From NCBI GenBank assembly GCA_030123605.1, contig CP126123.1, forward strand, positions 3,873,237 through 3,937,236: a stretch of DNA of 64,000 nt. The letters run 5' to 3'. This DNA is from Nitrospira sp. (lineage in GTDB: Bacteria; Nitrospirota; Nitrospiria; Nitrospirales; Nitrospiraceae). The stretch's first letter is position 1; every line of letters begins with the position of its first letter. Made by a program: the position numbers and the translations under genes. Below are positions 60,291 through 64,000 of the stretch, piece after piece. The notes under the pieces were generated by a model. The model worked only from the letters and a program-made list of their open reading frames with translations, did no database searches and had not been told where the DNA came from.

Positions 60291-61115
60291 ATGGTTTCTC
60301 AACAATACGGTGTCTCCCCCCTGATGGTCTTCACCAGCATCAGCGCGCATTGGGATTTGATCCGTCAATTGACCAAACGAGAAATCGTGAGCCGATATCG
60401 AGGGTCATTCCTGGGGTTGGCATGGGCGTTCCTGCAGCCGCTGCTCATGCTGACGGTCTACACGCTGGTCTTTCGGGGCGCGTTTGGGTTGCGATGGGGG
60501 CGAGAGGGCGAAACTGCCCTGGATTTCGGTCTGCTGCTGTTTGCCGGGTTGATCGTGCACGCGTTGTTTGCGGAGAGCATGCATCGCGCGCCCTACCTGA
60601 TCGTGAATCACAGTAACTACGTGAAGAAGATCGTCTTTCCGTTGGAAATTCTTGCGTGGGCGTCACTGGGGTCGGCGGTGTTTCACGCGGCGGTCAGTGC
60701 ATGCGTCTTGATTTTCTTTTACGGCATTCTGCATCAGTCGCTGCATTGGACGATGTTGTTGGTGCCGCTTCTGTTCATTCCGTTGGTATTGGTGACGCTC
60801 GGCATGTCGTGGTTTCTGGCCTCCGCTGGCGTCTTTATCCGGGATATCGGCCAGGCGAGTGGGCCGTTGACAACCGTCATGCTGTTCCTTTCACCCGTGT
60901 TCTATCCCCTGTCGGCGTTTCCTGAAGCCTATCGAGCATTGCTGTATGCGAATCCGCTCACCTTTCTCATCGTGCAAGCGCAGGATCTGATGATCTGGGG
61001 CAAGGCTCCGTCCTGGGTAGGGATCGGCGCCTATAGCCTGGGTAGCTACATCATCGCATGGTGCGGGTTGCTGTGGTTTCAAAAGACCCGGAAAGCGTTC
61101 GCCGATGTCCTCTGA
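60291..61115 (+). CDS. wzm: Polysaccharide ABC exporter permease (Wzm-like)
   Basis: 274 residues, six TM helices: IRQLTKREIVSRYRGSFLGL, then LAWAFLQPLLMLTVYTLVFR is the conserved N-terminus of Wzm/KpsM permeases. SPVFYPLSAFPEAYR is the usual C-terminal motif. Exports undecaprenyl-linked O-antigen or similar glycan. Overlaps the ATPase gene by 11 bp. Confidence 0.9.
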   Translation: MVSQQYGVSPLMVFTSISAHWDLIRQLTKREIVSRYRGSFLGLAWAFLQPLLMLTVYTLVFRGAFGLRWGREGETALDFGLLLFAGLIVHALFAESMHRAPYLIVNHSNYVKKIVFPLEILAWASLGSAVFHAAVSACVLIFFYGILHQSLHWTMLLVPLLFIPLVLVTLGMSWFLASAGVFIRDIGQASGPLTTVMLFLSPVFYPLSAFPEAYRALLYANPLTFLIVQAQDLMIWGKAPSWVGIGAYSLGSYIIAWCGLLWFQKTRKAFADVL

Positions 61116-62448
61116 GTGGGCGATTCGAGTGTCCAATCTATCGAAGACCTATCGAGTCTACGATCGGCCGTACGATAGAGGGAGGCAATGGGTATTGCCT
61201 CCGATTCAGAAAGTACTTCGACGCACGCCTACTCAGTATTACCGTGAAGTCCAGGCGCTCAAGGATGTGTCCTTCGAGGTGAGCAAGGGCGAGACACTCG
61301 GCATCATTGGGCGGAATGGGTCGGGAAAATCCACGTTGCTGCAATTGATCGTCGGCACCGTGACGCCGACGAGTGGTCACATCGAGACGCAGGGACGGGT
61401 GGCCGCTCTCCTGGAACTCGGGGCAGGGTTTCATCCGGAATTCACGGGACGAGAGAATGTGACGCTGAATGCGACCTTGCTCGGCCTGTCGCAGGATGAG
61501 ATCGAAGAACGACTGGATGACATACTGGTATTTGCGGATATCGGTGCGGCGATCGATCAGCCGGTGAAGACCTATTCGAGTGGCATGGTCGTGCGGCTCG
61601 CGTTCGCGGTGATGGCGCATGTGCAGGCCGATATTCTCGTCATTGACGAAGCCCTGGCCGTAGGGGATGCCTTCTTTGTTCAGAAGTGCATGCGGTTTCT
61701 TCGGTCGTTTATGGAGCGGGGTACGGTGTTGTTTGTGAGTCATGATTCTTCGGCCGTGCTGAGCCTCTGCCGCAAGGCCCTGTGGTTGGCGCGTGGGCGG
61801 GTGGCCGGTATGGGAGAAGCCAAGGTCGTGTGTGACGACTATCTGCACGACGAGCACGCCATGCCAAAACCGTCGAAAAAGCCTGAGGCAGAGACACCGC
61901 CCCAGGCCGGCCCGGCGAGGGTCCTGGCGCTCCCGTCTCGAGATAACGATCAGAGATCGAATGGTCGGCAGGCGTGGATTGAGCGCATCACGCTCTCAAA
62001 CGAGGTCGGTCATGCGATTCATACGGTGACCACGCGGGAACGTGTGTCACTTCGCGTCTGGTGTGCTACTTCGGTTCGGTTGACGAGCCCAATCGTCGGA
62101 TTCCTGGTGCGCAATCGGTTCGGTCAGTCATTGTTCGGCGCAAATACCTGGATGTCCGAGACCGCATTCCCGAAACCATTACTCCCCGGCACCCGGTTTC
62201 TTGCCGAACTGGAGTTTGTGATGCCGGTGTTACATCCGGGCGACTATGCGATGAGTATCGCGCTCGCTGACGGCACGCAACAGCAACATGTCCAGCATCA
62301 TTGGATGCATGACGCGTTGGCTTTCACGTCGGCCCCCTCTGAATTCTGTTTCGGACTCATTGCTGTCGAGATGGTCCGGGCACAGGTCATCCGTGTCGAA
62401 GCTCGGGATAGAGACCATGAACGAACGAACGATTCCATCGCCCTGTAG
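61105..62448 (+). CDS. wzt: Polysaccharide ABC exporter ATPase with C-terminal glycan-binding domain (Wzt-like)
   Basis: 447 residues. Walker A GIIGRNGSGKSTLLQLIVG, signature VKTYSSGMVVRLAFAVMAHV, Walker B DILVIDEALAVGD. After a Pro/Lys linker near 265, the C-terminal ~150 residues form the Wzt_C beta-sandwich that recognises the modified end of the glycan. The two methyltransferases downstream may make that end modification. Confidence 0.9.
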   Translation: MSSEWAIRVSNLSKTYRVYDRPYDRGRQWVLPPIQKVLRRTPTQYYREVQALKDVSFEVSKGETLGIIGRNGSGKSTLLQLIVGTVTPTSGHIETQGRVAALLELGAGFHPEFTGRENVTLNATLLGLSQDEIEERLDDILVFADIGAAIDQPVKTYSSGMVVRLAFAVMAHVQADILVIDEALAVGDAFFVQKCMRFLRSFMERGTVLFVSHDSSAVLSLCRKALWLARGRVAGMGEAKVVCDDYLHDEHAMPKPSKKPEAETPPQAGPARVLALPSRDNDQRSNGRQAWIERITLSNEVGHAIHTVTTRERVSLRVWCATSVRLTSPIVGFLVRNRFGQSLFGANTWMSETAFPKPLLPGTRFLAELEFVMPVLHPGDYAMSIALADGTQQQHVQHHWMHDALAFTSAPSEFCFGLIAVEMVRAQVIRVEARDRDHERTNDSIAL

Positions 62449-63151
62449 GGTGTGCGGCGGCCTCGCCTTTGCGCATCACGATGTGTTGTGGCGTGAGCTT
62501 ATCGCCCAGTGGGGCTTGTCCTCAGGGGAAGCGAACTACATCAACGTCCAACAGGGGACCTCCTGCACCCGGTGCGGTTCGAATGTGCGGTCGATCGCGC
62601 TGGCCGCAGCCTTGTTACGATGGACTTGCGCCACGATAACGTTGAAGGAATGGGTGGACACGCCTGCAGCCCGCCGATGCGATCTGTTGGAAATCAACGA
62701 GGCGGGAATGTTGAGTGGAATGCTGTCGCTACTGCCGGGCCATCGACTGGTTCGGTATCCGGAATACGACATGATGGCGTTGCCGTTCGAGTCGCGTTCG
62801 TTTGATGTCGTGCTTCATTCCGATACGTTGGAGCATGTGCCTGATGCGATGCAGGGGTTGCGGGAGTGCCGGCGCGTGCTTCGTCCCGGCGGGGCCTGCC
62901 TGTTTACGGTTCCTGTAGTCGTGGGACGGTTGACCCGTGGGCGTCAGGGGTTGCCGGTAAGTGTGCATGGCAGTGAAGGATGTATGGACGCGGCATTGAC
63001 CGTGCATACTGAGTTTGGCGCCGATGTCTGGTGTCAGGTGCTTGAAAGCGGTTTTGATGAATGCCGGATCGTGCCCTACCGATATCCTGCGGGAATTGCG
63101 TTGATCGCGCAGGTGGCGAAACCGATGCCCACAGAAGGGGGGCAGTGGTGA
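62417..63151 (+). CDS. Class I SAM-dependent methyltransferase
   Basis: 244 residues. CRVCGGLAFAHHDVLW and GTSCTRCGSNVRS form a Cys4 zinc-type N-terminus. The methyltransferase part has CDLLEINEAGM, LPFESRSFDVVLHSDTLEHV and CRRVLRPGGACLFTVPVV. It overlaps wzt by 32 bp. Likely a sugar or glycan methyltransferase of O-antigen synthesis. Confidence 0.82.
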   Translation: MNERTIPSPCRVCGGLAFAHHDVLWRELIAQWGLSSGEANYINVQQGTSCTRCGSNVRSIALAAALLRWTCATITLKEWVDTPAARRCDLLEINEAGMLSGMLSLLPGHRLVRYPEYDMMALPFESRSFDVVLHSDTLEHVPDAMQGLRECRRVLRPGGACLFTVPVVVGRLTRGRQGLPVSVHGSEGCMDAALTVHTEFGADVWCQVLESGFDECRIVPYRYPAGIALIAQVAKPMPTEGGQW

Positions 63152-64000
63152 ACGAGACGGGCAACCAACCGACCGTGCTTGAAGCGACCGGGGAGCGGTT
63201 CCTCCCGGAGATGCAGGGGACCATAGCTCTGGAACATTTTCATCGCTATGCCTTGGCGAAGGATTTTGCCTTTGGGAAAATCGTCCTCGATATTGCCTGC
63301 GGAGAAGGATACGGTTCATCTCTGCTGGCCGGGACCGCAGCCCGTGTGTATGGCGTAGACATCGCGCCCGATGCGATTGTCCATGCGAAAGCCGTTTATG
63401 GACGGCCCAATCTTGAGTTCCTGGTTGGGCGATGCGCGCAGATTCCGCTTCCGGACGGTGCGGTCGATCTGGTGGTCAGTTTCGAGACCATTGAACATCA
63501 CGCCGAACATGAGGAGATGTTCAGAGAAATCAAACGTGTCCTCCGGCCTGGCGGCCTGATGATCATGTCCAGCCCTGACAAGTTGGAATACACCGAACGA
63601 GCACATCATGCCAATGCGTATCATGCCAAGGAACTCTATGCGGATGAGTTCCGGAAACTGGTCGAGGGTTTTTTCAGTCACGTGGCGATATTGGGGCAGC
63701 GTGCGCTCTATGCATCCGCCATCCTTCCCGTGGGGATTCACGGAGAAGTGATTGAGTATTTCCGGGAACAGGGTGGCGCCATTCAGTCGGCACAGGGAGT
63801 GGTGCGTCCCTGTTATCAAGTCGCCATGGCCTCAGATGGTGCCTTGCCTTCGATGCCCTCCTCGCTCTTCGAGCACATTGGCGAGTCTGATCCGGAAATT
63901 ACACAGCTTCGGTATCAGTTGGATCATGCGCAGCAGCGAATCCTGGGCTTGGAGGCGGAGGTGTCGGGCCTCAAATCGGCGATCGACCTGATGCTGCGCT
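63148..64000 (+). CDS. SAM-dependent methyltransferase with C-terminal coiled coil (3' partial)
   Basis: GTG start overlapping the previous stop (GTGA); the frame stays open to the window edge (284 codons). RFLPEMQGTIALEHFHRYAL, then IVLDIACGEGYGSSLLAG (motif I) and LPDGAVDLVVSFETIEHHAE are typical of O-antigen-terminating methyltransferases such as WbdD. A coiled coil begins near the end (ITQLRYQLDHAQQRILGLEA). In such systems it caps the chain and sets the length, recognised by Wzt; inferred. Confidence 0.82.
   Translation, partial: MNETGNQPTVLEATGERFLPEMQGTIALEHFHRYALAKDFAFGKIVLDIACGEGYGSSLLAGTAARVYGVDIAPDAIVHAKAVYGRPNLEFLVGRCAQIPLPDGAVDLVVSFETIEHHAEHEEMFREIKRVLRPGGLMIMSSPDKLEYTERAHHANAYHAKELYADEFRKLVEGFFSHVAILGQRALYASAILPVGIHGEVIEYFREQGGAIQSAQGVVRPCYQVAMASDGALPSMPSSLFEHIGESDPEITQLRYQLDHAQQRILGLEAEVSGLKSAIDLMLR

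Noticed and set aside
1-64000. tRNA, rRNA or CRISPR arrays
   Set aside because: I saw no cloverleaf with a T-loop GTTCGA context, no rRNA-like conserved blocks and no regularly spaced repeats.

Overview
The window is high-GC DNA from a Gram-negative-type bacterium: lipoboxes, Tat signals, an O-antigen type ABC exporter, type IV pili and a split HisZ are all present. The mix of class V aminotransferase next to serA, many TPR proteins, bd oxidase, SUOX-fold enzymes and decayed toxin-antitoxin (TA) modules suggests Nitrospirota, possibly Nitrospira. That placement is inference; no rRNA or other marker is present.

Layout. 0-10 kb: small oxidoreductase genes (two SMP-30/gluconolactonase paralogues, Rieske protein, intradiol dioxygenase, FMN flavoprotein, HxlR/SDR/tautomerase) mixed with broken genes. 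10-15.7 kb: an accessory island with hicBA, two Phd/RelE-type modules, a DUF4160/DUF2442 pair, a decayed second hicA, an AT-rich uracil-DNA-glycosylase-like gene, two MITE-like elements and several gene relics. 15.7-29 kb: TPR protein, GMC oxidoreductase, VOC protein, VTT membrane protein, a large sigma-54 activator, then STAS - ECF sigma - anti-sigma - cydAB - glucose-dehydrogenase-like gene. 29-33 kb: structured repeat, HEPN-like gene, DUF4258/YgiT pair, and an IS3-family element that has beheaded a Met/Lys-rich exported peptide gene. 33-40 kb: cytochrome b561-like protein, MsrP-like and sulfite-oxidase-like molybdoenzymes, lipoproteins, FGE-like protein, small cytochrome c. 40-64 kb: housekeeping and surface genes: pilU, pilT, bioF-like, mltD-like, aminotransferase-serA-hisZ-dnaB, TPR lipoprotein, two pilins, O-antigen ligase, TPR protein, ABC pair, Wzm/Wzt-like exporter and two methyltransferases.

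The main discovery is a promoter-like motif, TGTAAG-N16-CGAC, that recurs eight times on the plus strand with an invariant 16-nt spacer (six exact copies, two with one mismatch). Copies lie upstream of an SMP-30 lactonase, a YHS-domain relic, the GMC oxidoreductase, the anti-sigma gene beside the ECF sigma factor, the glucose-dehydrogenase-like gene, the cytochrome b561 - MsrP-like operon and the sulfite-oxidase-like gene. One copy is an orphan just left of the IS3 element. This looks like the local part of an ECF-sigma regulon. The ECF sigma gene itself follows a good sigma-54 promoter (GG-N10-GC) with two upstream palindromic boxes, directly after the sigma-54 activator gene.

Inferred circuit: activator -> sigma-54 -> STAS + ECF sigma -> regulon plus its own anti-sigma (negative feedback). 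The Met-rich peptide, b-type cytochrome and MsrP-like protein resemble the SigF-controlled hypochlorite-scavenging system of Azospira. Here they are joined to sugar/lactone-oxidising enzymes, and at least the Met-rich peptide and YHS genes are broken.
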